A stretch of DNA of 33,494 bases from a virus: IMG/VR virus record IMGVR_UViG_3300034118_001161, positions 1 to 33,494 of that record; one strand, 5' to 3'. The notes below the pieces were generated by a model that was not told where the DNA came from, ran no database searches, and was given only the letters and a program-made list of their open reading frames with translations. Shown piece after piece: positions 9,101 through 17,210 of the stretch. Both the position numbers and the translations under genes were made by a program. The first letter of the stretch is position 1. The number at the start of each line of letters is the position of its first letter.

Positions 9101-12100
9101 CTCGGCACCATCCTGCATGAGGCGCTTCACCACGTCACATTGGCGAAGGTGCGCGATCCTCAAGGTGCTTGGGAGAACGAGGTCTTTAACAAGCTCGACA
9201 CCATCCGCGAGAAGGTGTTGGAGTATGCCAAGGAAAAAGGTCTATACGATAGGCTGGACTACGAGCTTGACACTGTGGAGGAGTTCATCTCTGCCCTCAC
9301 CAATCCCAACTTCCAGAACTTCCTCGCCTCGATCCCCGACAGTTTCTCGACTGGTGTGTCTGTGGGCAAGTTCCGCTCGGCGCTCTCCGAAGTGTTCCGC
9401 CTCATTGCCGAGTGGATCAAAGGCGAGCCGGTTGCTAGGGGCAGCACGATGGAGCAGTACTTTACGACCGTGCTTGCGACGTTCGAGACTCCGTTCCGCG
9501 CCGTCGAGACAGGCAAGCTGGAAGCGTTGAACGCGGTGCAGAGCAAGCCTGCCGGATACCGCTCACCTACCGACATGCTCGCGGAGGCAGCGCGGAAGGC
9601 CAAAGGCGAAACCGTGGGAACCAAGCCGCAGGGACTCGCCAGCATGTTCAACCCGCAGGCCAAACGTCCGGCCACCGGGGAGCGCAAGTTGCTGGACATG
9701 CCAACCCGCAGCGTCCTGACAGACGCCTACCGTGAAGCCGTGCGTGGCTCAAGCACGCAGATGGCTCCGCTCTCCAGCGTCTATGCGCAGGCCCGGCTGC
9801 TTCAGCCCGGACTCACGCCCGAGGCGTTCTTGGCACAGGTGCAGGAAGGCTACGACAACGGCACCCTGCTACTCGAAGGCGCGGGCAGCCAGCAAGAAGC
9901 CGCACAGTCCAGCATATCGTTGCCAGGAACGCCCGTGGGGACGGCTGTGCGGATGATGCCAGCACCGCAGGGGACGTTGAAGAGTAAGGCCGACGACGGC
10001 GAACCGCCTACCATCGACATCGGCGGCGAAGCAGAACCTGCGGACGGGCCTGAGTTTGCCTTCACTCGCGCTCGCTTCGCCCCGCCGAAACCGGAGGACC
10101 AAATGTATCAAGTCCATTCGGACGAGGAAGCTACCAAGAAAGCCTTTGCCTGGATCAACGCCGTTGGCCCACTCCGGGCTGCCGACCTGCTGATGGCAGA
10201 CCGTGCGCCGAGCGACATGGACCTCAACGTGAAGAACATCGTCATGGGTGGTCTGCTCAAAGGTTTCACAGAGATTTCGATAGACCCCAACGCCAGCGAG
10301 GACGAGAAAACGGTCGCACGCGCCACCAATCAACGGCTTGGGAAGTATCGAGTACGGATGAACCAAGACGCCGCCCGTGGCATGCGTCAGATTGGAGTGC
10401 AGAACGGTGCAGTGCTTCAACCCATCGCCCCTATTCTTGCGGCGGAAGAGGTGCTCGCAGATCGCGGAGAGAAGATTCTGAAGGATCAGTTCGAGGGAGG
10501 ATCGGAAGGTGCGGCTCCGCGAGTAGCCGGTGCTGCCGAGACGGCCACTGCTGAAGCCGACGAACGATTGGAGAACATCATCCGTCGGTTGATGGGCAGC
10601 TTGAGTCCAAAGCAAACTGCTGTTGGTGCGCTCGCCCGTATGTTCCGTGGTAAGGGACAGCGTGACCAGATCATCGACGAAGTAGCCAAAGCCTTGATGC
10701 TCAAAGCCCGTGGCAACGTGGTCGCTCCCGAACGGAAGACCGCGCTTGCCAATTTGGTGAGCAGCCTTAAAAGCACTCTCGCAGCCAGTGTGAAGGGTGA
10801 GAAGAAGCCCGCGCCCGAGCGCACGCTGCAAGACCTGCTGACCAGCGCATTCGTCAATCAGGTGTCTGAGGGTCCGGCGTTTGAATCAGCGTGGAAAGAG
10901 GGTCGTCAAAAAGTGCTCGACATGCTGATTGATATGGAGTTGGACAAAACTTTCCATCCAGCCCAAAAGCGTCTGGCCGATCTTCGTGCCAAACTCACCT
11001 ATTTGGAGGCTGGAAGTGCCGAACAGCAGGAAGCCAGTGCCGCAGAACGCGCTCAACTCGCCGACCAGATCAAGGTTGCCAAGGTGGAAACGAAAGCCGC
11101 TATGGATGCGGTCAAGGCAATGACGCCTCAACTCGAAGCGCAGCGCGATGCGTTGATGCCCGCCGCTCCAACGGTGGCGTTTGACCCCGTGTCTTCCCGT
11201 GAAGCGATTGGCCGTGCATTTGAGAAGGCAGGTTACACCGCCGACTTGGCAACGGGTCTGGACAAGTCCGGCAAACGCACTCTCAGCATCAAAGACGCGC
11301 TGCTCAACCGTCAACGCGCCGCTGACGCCGTGATAAAAGTGTTCGACGCGGAGATGCAAGTCCCGGACGCCGCGACTCAAAACGATTGGCCGCAAGCCCG
11401 CGCCCTTGCACTCAAGGCGGTCAACGAGACTCTCGACTCGTGGCAGGCGCAGACAGACGCCGACAAAGTGGCGAAGCTAGAAGCCGCCAAGCAGAGTCTT
11501 CTCAGCGAGGACTCCAAAGCTCTTGAGAAGCTGGTTAACTCCATCCGCAATAGAATCCTCCCCGACTCAGATTGGTCTGACATTCTCTACGACCTGCCGC
11601 GCACACAGGCGGAACGTCTTGCCGCCATCAAGGACCGTGTCGCCAAACATGAGGCACTGAAGAACCTCACCCCGGATGAGTCGAAAAAGTTGGCGGAGAG
11701 CATCGACAAACTGTGGCAGCGCGAAAGACTCAAAGCGTTCCAAGACGAACTCTTCAAAGCTGGCGTCCTGAAAGCCAAGACCACCAAGGCTGTTGCGAAC
11801 GTGGCGTCTGCTGCTCCCGAGCTTCTCCGACTCATGAACCTGGGAGTGTTCAACTCCAGCACTTTCCGCGAAGCGATCTCCAAACGGTTCGGCTTGAAGC
11901 TCCTGACCGGCGTTCAGGCCGATGCTTTGCGCAAGCTGGCAGCCGAAGCGTGGGGCAGTCCCCAAGGCGTCCTGCGCAATCAGAAACTCGGCCAATTGGT
12001 TGAAGGCATCCAGCACGCCACTGGTGCGAACTGGGCAGACGTGATGAACTCCTACTGGATCGCCAGTGTTCTTAGCGGTTTGCGCACTCACTTCGACACC

Positions 12101-13954
12101 TGGGGAGGTGTCGTGAATGGTCTCGGCACCAACCTCATTCAAGCAGGAGTCCAACTGTCGAAGGGCAGAGGGGTTGCCGCTTTCGACATCCAGGCTCAAT
12201 GGTGGAAAGGATTGTTCACCGGACTCAATGAAGCCCTGTATCTCCTGCGCACCGGAGACCCCTCATTCACCAAGCGTTTTGAGGCCGATCTTATCGACGC
12301 TCTGAATGGCGAGAAGACCGCGCACCCCATTGCCATCGGCGAGAAGATGTGGAAAAGCGGCAGCCTGCTCCAGAAGATTCCCGGCGCTCTGATGATGGTG
12401 GTCGGTCGTAGCATGGTCGCCGCCGACCACGTGAACAACACCGCCACCACGCAGGGAGCGATGGCCGTGGCTCGGGCGATGAATCCTGAGCTTTATGAAG
12501 GCAAGACATCTTGGACTCAGAAGGAGATCGCCGACGCTCGCAAGCAGGCGATTGCCGAGGCCACGGCAGGAGCGGAACCCGCGACCAAATTTGAACGCAT
12601 GCTGGTCGCCAAGCGCACTCGCGAAATTCTTAACGCCGGGCTGACCGAGGCAGACCAGATGGCTGCTTCTGAAGTAGGAGACATCGCCGCATTCCAGAAC
12701 GATCCGACGGGGTTGTTTGGCGGACTCTACCATGCGGTTAAGTCAGGCTTGTCTTCCGCAGTCCGCAGTCTGGACCAAGTTGCACAAGATGAGGAAGCTG
12801 CCAAGATCACGCGAGCGTTCGCCGCAGTGACGGCAGGCAGCGTCCACGCCCTCACCGGCACGAGGTTCATGCGCTTCGGCTTCAACCTCGGCAACGAGTT
12901 CATGCGCTACATGCCCGGCTCGTGGCTGCTGAACAAAGGCACCAACATCCTCGGCAGCAAACTCAGCCCGATGCAGCAGGATATGCTGATTGGTAAGAAC
13001 GTGGTCGGGGGCATTCTGCTTGCCACTCTCTATTCTCTGTTTGGAGACGACGACGAATCCGAGGACGGCAAGTGGCACATGGAAGGTCCGTGGAACGATC
13101 TCAGTCTCGGTGAGCAGTCTTCCCGCCTGAGCGCGGGATTGGCGAAGAACTCCTTTTGGCGCAGGAAAGACGGCAAGATTGAGCGCATCAGCTATGCACA
13201 ATGGCCGACTGCCGGACTTCTAGCCGCTGTGGGAAGCATGCTCGACGAGAAACGCTACAAGCCTGAAGACTGGAATCAGCGCGGAGTAGCGGGACACATT
13301 CTTCAAGGCGCTGTCACTGGGCTGTTTCAAGTCCAAGATGCTGCCGCCATGCAGCAGGTTGCCGAACTTTTCAGCACCTCGTCCTCGTACGGGGCGGCAC
13401 AAGGGATGCCGGAGAAAGTCATTAAAATGGGTACGAACTACCTTGGGGGTCTGGTACCCACATCCGTCAAAGATTTGGACAAGTGGCAAGACCCACGCAA
13501 TTTCCGGGCAGACGGCGTCTGGGAAAAGCTCGTCCGCGAGATGCCTGTCGCACGTCGATTTGTCAACGATGGGCGTCCGCAGTTCAACCGCATCGGTCAA
13601 GATGTCCGACTCCACCGCGAGCCTTACAGCCGTCTCTACACAACTGACGAAGCAGACAAGGCGACTGTGGCCTACGGGCAGTTACTCGCGAGGGGTATCG
13701 ACTTTCCTACACCGAGCACCAAACGTCAGATCATCAAGGACGGCAAGAAGGTGCCTATGGACACCCTCGGCAAAGGAGTTACTTACGACTTCGAGAAAGC
13801 GGTCGCTCTCAGCTATGGCAAGTTCTTGCAGGAGAACGGCGAGCGGATCACAGGAATGTCCACCAAGGCGCTCGACAAACTGATTCGTGATCGGGCCACG
13901 CGCATCCTCGACATCGAGACCCGCAAGGTTCAAGCGAAAGTCAACAACCCATGA
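6113..13954 (+). CDS. Giant internal-virion/large polyvalent protein with HExxH zincin domain (2613 aa)
   Basis: This single frame fills a quarter of the window. Order of parts: charged helical N-terminus (1-280); Ala/Gly-rich hydrophobic segment (about 290-460) that could insert into membrane; Pro/Thr/Ser-rich linker (about 720-850) leading to a short beta domain; zincin motif HEALH at residues 1002-1006 (LHEALHH), with Glu1056/Glu1057 as candidate third zinc ligand in a VEEF context; long charged helices (about 1400-1920); and a C-terminal part with a SGLRTH segment near 1990 and a hydrophobic helix near 2295-2312. Phage large polyvalent proteins carry similar zincin and C-terminal modules and are usually ejected with DNA. 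The likely role is therefore a virion protein delivered to the host, with a protease that may act on wall or host protein. The next gene overlaps by ATGA. Confidence 0.7.
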   Translation: MATSTVTDWDEIEADPDFSSLPKESRAKLFDDWEKKFSRTLLEGADLDKVKPEGLNRLAATNAIRRRKLSGEDVSDPNTAVKSWSEQKQAEAKLAQQTLKDYAEVEDKKFRLRDAQIMPGVDEFGQASPEWDRGVQEASKNLKAAESKFTPEARAQAQAASEALKGKRKIATLNGNIYTDPALVLNKEEFRQQVLDSDAPPEAKALKLASFQNEKKRYLDEAINTLTKGDPQIPLAESFPKFLESKGFNLDQEMAKQSEGKLDYSPIQKQRELAQEYLTKMQDRGWFRKIGSAISTGVATGMLDIGTQAVGTAAMLTGDEETSKVAAELSRASGDIGAAQGLEGDMQATGGTFAGGLARLGTNMAPMLLPGGAVGGIARMAGAGAGAATAAAVGASALTAGAQTAGSQFGEVYDHLRQQGKTHEQAFGVSRNAAVLSGAVTTALTALGGATGVESLLRQGGKDLVKSRLVAAMKAVPGGAAAEIAEELPDEYVSQLVSAFAKDPNASPSQVTDEFAANAPDLILQIAALGGAGSGVSRFKETTTDPTKAGQPTPDTDFAQRAAMEGATEYRAPEEAAARADMRAAAEEEVKKGIPVEVEGVTIATIPPESDMTPEDVLDFANSPEDMAMLARNKIITLPEVVAPIEGVDPAITEEMNARFATGKATGLADQTIVALESAQEKASRDEETRLEQMKAQEEFAAAKETEARRQAAETLGVTPPPAPTLETPEGAARNADMLRQAAARAAGTERGPRIGFLQPSPAVTTATETPSSTANAAGGSQGVQSESAGGSYPTVTEDIVSTSDTPSTPVSPQGEAPTTATEGQPMPGGSSEWSPTPGQPATANINGQKVVGTVGPSTGKGLVSFQYEWNGQTQKATVRPDRLSSPVASLTDPPRYQYTQEQNTRKMAKHFPSAPGVHANHDFRKSFASMAKDTSLSRIYRQIARVMSEMPAFANMDLHVVADENTRYAGEYSHSNGKSAIAVNLRQVGRGMVDALGTILHEALHHVTLAKVRDPQGAWENEVFNKLDTIREKVLEYAKEKGLYDRLDYELDTVEEFISALTNPNFQNFLASIPDSFSTGVSVGKFRSALSEVFRLIAEWIKGEPVARGSTMEQYFTTVLATFETPFRAVETGKLEALNAVQSKPAGYRSPTDMLAEAARKAKGETVGTKPQGLASMFNPQAKRPATGERKLLDMPTRSVLTDAYREAVRGSSTQMAPLSSVYAQARLLQPGLTPEAFLAQVQEGYDNGTLLLEGAGSQQEAAQSSISLPGTPVGTAVRMMPAPQGTLKSKADDGEPPTIDIGGEAEPADGPEFAFTRARFAPPKPEDQMYQVHSDEEATKKAFAWINAVGPLRAADLLMADRAPSDMDLNVKNIVMGGLLKGFTEISIDPNASEDEKTVARATNQRLGKYRVRMNQDAARGMRQIGVQNGAVLQPIAPILAAEEVLADRGEKILKDQFEGGSEGAAPRVAGAAETATAEADERLENIIRRLMGSLSPKQTAVGALARMFRGKGQRDQIIDEVAKALMLKARGNVVAPERKTALANLVSSLKSTLAASVKGEKKPAPERTLQDLLTSAFVNQVSEGPAFESAWKEGRQKVLDMLIDMELDKTFHPAQKRLADLRAKLTYLEAGSAEQQEASAAERAQLADQIKVAKVETKAAMDAVKAMTPQLEAQRDALMPAAPTVAFDPVSSREAIGRAFEKAGYTADLATGLDKSGKRTLSIKDALLNRQRAADAVIKVFDAEMQVPDAATQNDWPQARALALKAVNETLDSWQAQTDADKVAKLEAAKQSLLSEDSKALEKLVNSIRNRILPDSDWSDILYDLPRTQAERLAAIKDRVAKHEALKNLTPDESKKLAESIDKLWQRERLKAFQDELFKAGVLKAKTTKAVANVASAAPELLRLMNLGVFNSSTFREAISKRFGLKLLTGVQADALRKLAAEAWGSPQGVLRNQKLGQLVEGIQHATGANWADVMNSYWIASVLSGLRTHFDTWGGVVNGLGTNLIQAGVQLSKGRGVAAFDIQAQWWKGLFTGLNEALYLLRTGDPSFTKRFEADLIDALNGEKTAHPIAIGEKMWKSGSLLQKIPGALMMVVGRSMVAADHVNNTATTQGAMAVARAMNPELYEGKTSWTQKEIADARKQAIAEATAGAEPATKFERMLVAKRTREILNAGLTEADQMAASEVGDIAAFQNDPTGLFGGLYHAVKSGLSSAVRSLDQVAQDEEAAKITRAFAAVTAGSVHALTGTRFMRFGFNLGNEFMRYMPGSWLLNKGTNILGSKLSPMQQDMLIGKNVVGGILLATLYSLFGDDDESEDGKWHMEGPWNDLSLGEQSSRLSAGLAKNSFWRRKDGKIERISYAQWPTAGLLAAVGSMLDEKRYKPEDWNQRGVAGHILQGAVTGLFQVQDAAAMQQVAELFSTSSSYGAAQGMPEKVIKMGTNYLGGLVPTSVKDLDKWQDPRNFRADGVWEKLVREMPVARRFVNDGRPQFNRIGQDVRLHREPYSRLYTTDEADKATVAYGQLLARGIDFPTPSTKRQIIKDGKKVPMDTLGKGVTYDFEKAVALSYGKFLQENGERITGMSTKALDKLIRDRATRILDIETRKVQAKVNNP

Positions 13955-14538
13955 AACGCCCCTTCAACGAAACTGTGGTCCCGCCTGGAGGTGGCTGGAA
14001 ATACACCGACCCCGTCACCGGAGTTCCCGTGTCGTCCAACTCCCTGACCGTCATGCTCCAGCAGGTGAAGGCGCAGCGCGTTGCCAATGGTGTCGAGGTC
14101 GGGAGTGGCTGGGAGCATGTGGTGCTCGACGAGATGTGCGAGCAGAACCCCGGCTTCCGGTGCATCGAGGCTGGAGCGCCCGAGATCCACATGACGGGGG
14201 ACGACGTGAAGCGGTTCCTGCTCACACTTCAAGAGCTGTACGGCAATGAGTTGGTCAGTGACGAAGAGCATCGCCGCCGCGCCGACATCTGCCTGTCATG
14301 CCCCAAGATGGCTGACGTTGCCTGCACGTTCCCGTGCGGTTGGGTGAGCAAGAAGTTGACCGAGATGCTCGGTGGTCGGAAGATTCACCGGCCTGCGGAG
14401 CTATATAAAAAGGGGTGCAGTGCTTGCGGCTGCGACGTGTCGAGCAAAACATACTACCCCCTCGACGTGCTCAAATCTGTGGACGTGAAGCTGGGGAAGC
14501 AGCCGGACTACTGGGAGAATTGCTGGATGCGGGAGTGA
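13951..14538 (+). CDS. Cys-rich phage protein, probable zinc-binding C-terminus (195 aa)
   Basis: The N-terminus (PPGGGWKYTDP followed by a helix with KAQRVANG) resembles a phage family that sits beside giant virion genes and begins with a short Gly/Pro motif. After about residue 110 there are clustered Cys: CLSC, C-x4-C, CSAC-x-C and a final Cys near the C-terminus, which suggests one or two zinc sites or an iron-sulfur site. Function is unknown. It overlaps the giant gene by 4 bases, so the two are translationally coupled. Its last 68 bases overlap, on the other strand, the end of the Dps-like gene. Confidence 0.6.
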   Translation: MKRPFNETVVPPGGGWKYTDPVTGVPVSSNSLTVMLQQVKAQRVANGVEVGSGWEHVVLDEMCEQNPGFRCIEAGAPEIHMTGDDVKRFLLTLQELYGNELVSDEEHRRRADICLSCPKMADVACTFPCGWVSKKLTEMLGGRKIHRPAELYKKGCSACGCDVSSKTYYPLDVLKSVDVKLGKQPDYWENCWMRE

Positions 14539-14932
14539 TCCTCTTCTGGATCAAGAACTGCCGTTGCTCCGAGTCGTCACATAGCTGGGCCAGCAGGTTC
14601 TTGGTGCCTTCGGTGGCTTTCGGCATCTCCGACACGAGGACGGCGCACAGGTTCTTCTCACCTGACAGGAGATCAGCAAACAGCTTTTCCGGGGAGTGCT
14701 CGTTCGGGTGGAACGCGGCTTTCGTGGCAGCGTCCATCCCCAGCTTGGCGAGGTCCATCTTGCTGCCGAGACCAACAGCCCGTTCAACCACCGAATCGTA
14801 GGCCGCGTCGTAGGCTTCGTAAAACTTCCCGAACGTCTTGTGGTCGGCGAAGAACGTCGGCCCTTGCGTGTCGTGATGGGCGCGTTGGGCAAACAGACGC
14901 AGGGTGAGCAGTTGGAGGGCGGCGAGGTCCAT
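14471..14932 (-). CDS. Dps/ferritin-like protein (153 aa)
   Basis: The first 115 residues look like a four-helix ferritin-fold chain. His19, His31, Asp46 and Glu50 have spacing 12, 15 and 4, exactly that of the E. coli Dps ferroxidase residues His51, His63, Asp78 and Glu82. The surrounding GPTFFADH segment also fits the Dps helix-loop. In the family these residues bind and oxidise iron at a subunit interface, which protects DNA against peroxide. The C-terminal 25 residues are Pro/Ser-rich and are read through the opposite-strand gene, so they may be a recent extension. A sigma70-like promoter lies just upstream. It could protect phage DNA or supply iron, but the role in this phage is unproved. 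Confidence 0.7.
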   Translation of the reverse strand: MDLAALQLLTLRLFAQRAHHDTQGPTFFADHKTFGKFYEAYDAAYDSVVERAVGLGSKMDLAKLGMDAATKAAFHPNEHSPEKLFADLLSGEKNLCAVLVSEMPKATEGTKNLLAQLCDDSEQRQFLIQKRITPASSNSPSSPAASPASRPQI

Positions 14933-14940
14933 GGTGGCGG

Positions 14941-14969
14941 ATTGTAGTGGAGCCGGGGTGATGGGTCAA
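14941..14969 (-). promoter_or_regulatory. Sigma70-like promoter for the Dps-like gene, probably leaderless
   Basis: On the minus strand TTGACC (14969-14964) is followed after exactly 17 bases by TACAAT (14946-14941), each matching the consensus at 5 of 6 positions. Only 8 bases separate the -10 box from the ATG at 14932, so transcription would begin at or next to the start codon and the mRNA would have almost no leader. No Shine-Dalgarno site is present, which agrees with leaderless translation. Confidence 0.6.
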
Positions 14970-14982
14970 CCCTTTGCAAGTG

Positions 14983-15132
14983 TCATGGAAGGTGCAGCCA
15001 AACCCAGCGATACCATACCCGTATAAATAGTTGCCTTTGAACGGTTTTTATCTCAGGGCAGAACAGCCACACCAGAGTAGCCGCCCACATAGCAAGGAGC
15101 CTGCGCATTGGTCTGGTGATGGGGAAGTGCAT
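14983..15132 (-). CDS. Small Trp-rich membrane-type peptide (49 aa)
   Basis: An ATG lies 4 bases after the stop of the 15137 gene and is preceded by GGAGG with a 9-base spacer, one of the best ribosome-binding sites in the window. The product has an Arg-containing N-terminus, a hydrophobic stretch (LLAMWAATLVWLFC, residues 12-25) and a basic, Trp/Tyr/Arg-rich tail. This pattern fits a small single-pass membrane peptide. No family is recognised. It would be the last gene of the long minus-strand operon. The start codon and the Shine-Dalgarno site are the main support; conservation is unknown. Confidence 0.5.
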   Translation of the reverse strand: MHFPITRPMRRLLAMWAATLVWLFCPEIKTVQRQLFIRVWYRWVWLHLP

Positions 15133-15136
15133 AAAA

Positions 15137-16360
15137 TCAAGCCTCCGTGATCGGGATGGTGTTCTGCACCCAGCCAGCTTTGGCTACGGCATATCCGTTG
15201 ATCGAGAACGTGCCGATGAGGTAGGCCACATCAACTTCCAGCTTCTCCGCCAAGTCGTTGACGCGCATCTTCTTGCCACCGAGGGCGGCTTCGATGTCGG
15301 CGCGGGTGATTTTCTTGACGGGTTTGACCTCGGGGGTTTTGATCTTCACCTCCTCGGGCAACTCGGTAACAGTGACGACGGGTGCCTTCGTGACGGTGTG
15401 AGCCGGAGGCTCGGGAGCCTTCACTGGGATGACCTCGGTAGGCTTCTCATCGTCGCCCCAGAAGGCGTCATCTTGGGCCGGGTTCGTGGCAGCCTCGACC
15501 ACGTTTTCTGCCGCCTGCCGAAAGGACTCGACATCCACCTCAACAGTAGTCGTCTCCACGCTCCAACCGCTTCCCAACGTCCGCGCTTTTTCCCCACGTC
15601 CCAACACGATGTCAGCCAGCGACCCGTCTTTGCAGCCATGCACCAGCACGGCCTTGGGGCTGACGACACCACCGCGAGGACGCACCACACGGCTGCCGTG
15701 ATCCACGGACTCACAGACGAGGTTGGTTCCTTCCATGTGGTAGTTCTGCGTGGACCACATGTCGCTGATGAGTTCGGTGTGCGACACGCCGATGTTGCGG
15801 ATAGGCCAGCGAAGGTACACGTCGAACGGTTCACGCGGGTTCATCGTGTAAGGTTTGGCGAGATCGAGCAGCAGCGGCTTGATCCGTTCGTCCTTCTCCA
15901 TGTTGGCGGGGTAGATGCCGGTGCCCATCATCATCTGATCGCCGTCCTTGTAGGCGATCTGTCCGTTCACGTTGAACGGCGTGTTGACGAGGACGCCACG
16001 GAACGGGGTGCCGCCGTAGCGGTAGTCCTCGAACAGGGCGACCGCCCAGCGCGGCTTCACCGGCAGCATGTCTAACTCCATCCACAAGAAGGGATCGGTG
16101 TTGCCCATCTTGGCGAGTGCAAAGACCACACTGGCGAAGTGTCGGTTGCAGGCGACAGGCGCTCCACCCTCGAAGTCCTGAGTCAGCGGGTAGGTTTCCG
16201 CGCCCAGACGCTCGGCATGCTCATAGGCGGTGTCCTTGGCGGCAGATGTGGGGAAGAAGATGACGGGATGCTCTTCCAACCCGCCGAGCTTGAGCAGGCA
16301 TTCGGTGAGGTCGGGCAGCAGGTGCTTGTCGTGGGCGGATACGGGGATGGCGATTTTCAT
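15137..16360 (-). CDS. GT-A-like glycosyltransferase with C-terminal helical domain (407 aa)
   Basis: The N-terminus (MKIAIPVSAHD, then a hydrophobic strand VIFFPTSA) and FLWMELDMLP (about residues 91-100) resemble the nucleotide-sugar fold of GT-A enzymes, with ELD in the place of the metal-binding DxD. The central 100 residues carry conserved-looking aromatic patches. After about residue 285 comes a Pro/Val/Lys/Glu-rich linker, then about 55 residues (ITRADIEAALGG onward) that look like a small helix-turn-helix or winged-helix. An internal AFWGDDE segment near residue 300 resembles the FWG C-terminal tags found upstream. The start forms an ATGA overlap with the upstream gene. Glycosyltransfer is inferred; target unknown. 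Confidence 0.5.
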   Translation of the reverse strand: MKIAIPVSAHDKHLLPDLTECLLKLGGLEEHPVIFFPTSAAKDTAYEHAERLGAETYPLTQDFEGGAPVACNRHFASVVFALAKMGNTDPFLWMELDMLPVKPRWAVALFEDYRYGGTPFRGVLVNTPFNVNGQIAYKDGDQMMMGTGIYPANMEKDERIKPLLLDLAKPYTMNPREPFDVYLRWPIRNIGVSHTELISDMWSTQNYHMEGTNLVCESVDHGSRVVRPRGGVVSPKAVLVHGCKDGSLADIVLGRGEKARTLGSGWSVETTTVEVDVESFRQAAENVVEAATNPAQDDAFWGDDEKPTEVIPVKAPEPPAHTVTKAPVVTVTELPEEVKIKTPEVKPVKKITRADIEAALGGKKMRVNDLAEKLEVDVAYLIGTFSINGYAVAKAGWVQNTIPITEA

Positions 16361-16848
16361 GGTTCAGGCGTTGAGGCGTTAAAGAGTTTGGCTGGGTACA
16401 AAGTAGTTAAGAAATAACCCAAAGAGCAAAAAGGGTTGTCTTGTTTGTCTATTCGGTTGACCCACCTTACTTCCAGGATGTCTTCCGGCATCAAGTTTTC
16501 GGGAGTGGATAGGGCTTGAGCAAAAGCGTCGAGAGTAGTTTTTTTCGGGTTCTCGTCTTTGCACAGATAGGTAAGATCCAGATATGTCCTCCCGACCTCA
16601 ACGGCTTCACGCCTACCCACGCTCTGAGGCAAACGCAGAGTCCTGTTTTTTATGCACAGGTTGTGCAAGAAGCGGTTGAGAGGAGTGTCTTCGCTGACAG
16701 AATCCGCAAACACTTTTTCCGCCACGAGGGCATACTCCTCGCGATCTTTCTCAGTCTCCTCAGACAGATCAGGACCACCAGTCTGCACCCATTTCCAGTC
16801 TGATAGACCGGATCGGGTGAATTTCATAGGCTCTTTGGAAGTACTCAT
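16357..16848 (-). CDS. Hypothetical protein (163 aa)
   Basis: No family is recognised. It is charged and soluble, with no membrane segment. It overlaps both neighbours by 4 bases (ATGA at 16848 and 16360), so it belongs to the same operon as the glycosyl and methyl transferases. Nothing in the sequence suggests an activity. Confidence 0.55.
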   Translation of the reverse strand: MSTSKEPMKFTRSGLSDWKWVQTGGPDLSEETEKDREEYALVAEKVFADSVSEDTPLNRFLHNLCIKNRTLRLPQSVGRREAVEVGRTYLDLTYLCKDENPKKTTLDAFAQALSTPENLMPEDILEVRWVNRIDKQDNPFCSLGYFLTTLYPAKLFNASTPEP

Positions 16849-17210
16849 GGTGCGAGAACGTGTTGGGGGATTCGTAGATATTCTCCGTTGGCGAAGTTGT
16901 ATCGGTTCGGGTTCGCGTCGGCCAACACTCCGGGGCGCGACTTGGACATGCCAATAGATAAAGGCTCGTCTTGCCCCTTCCTCCGAAATCTCAGCAACAA
17001 TCTCGCCGACCCTTTCTCTTCCACCGTTTGGCGCATCTCAACAGAGAGAGCACTGCTAAAGATCACCACGTCCTCATAAGCCGCTGTCAGATACTCAGGG
17101 TTGACCACATACTTTGCCGCTTTCGGCAGAGCAGGCACCAAGCCGGTGATCTCCATGGCTGCGGCACACGCTGCCCCGGCAAGGAGTTTGAAGATGGAGC
17201 GACGGTTCAT
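16845..17210 (-). CDS. Hypothetical protein with Tat-signal-like N-terminus (121 aa)
   Basis: The start MNRRSIFKLLAGAACAAA fits a twin-arginine signal: RR-x-hydrophobic-hydrophobic-Lys followed by a moderately hydrophobic Ala/Gly-rich stretch. A cleavage site might follow the LVPALPKA region near residue 30. The rest is a charged domain of about 90 residues without recognised motifs. If exported, the mature protein would act in the periplasm or on the cell surface. The gene has 4-base overlaps on both sides. Some phage structural-module proteins carry similar N-termini, so it could also be a virion protein. The export signal is an inference from the motif. Confidence 0.55.
   Translation of the reverse strand: MNRRSIFKLLAGAACAAAMEITGLVPALPKAAKYVVNPEYLTAAYEDVVIFSSALSVEMRQTVEEKGSARLLLRFRRKGQDEPLSIGMSKSRPGVLADANPNRYNFANGEYLRIPQHVLAP

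Noticed and set aside
14537-14552. GATCC-TCTTCT-GGATC hairpin at the convergent gene ends
   Set aside because: The stem is only 5 bp and no T run follows on either strand, so it is not supported as a terminator.
15069-15139. Alternative short frame ending APCYVGGYSGVAVLP next to the 49-aa gene
   Set aside because: It has no start codon between two stops.
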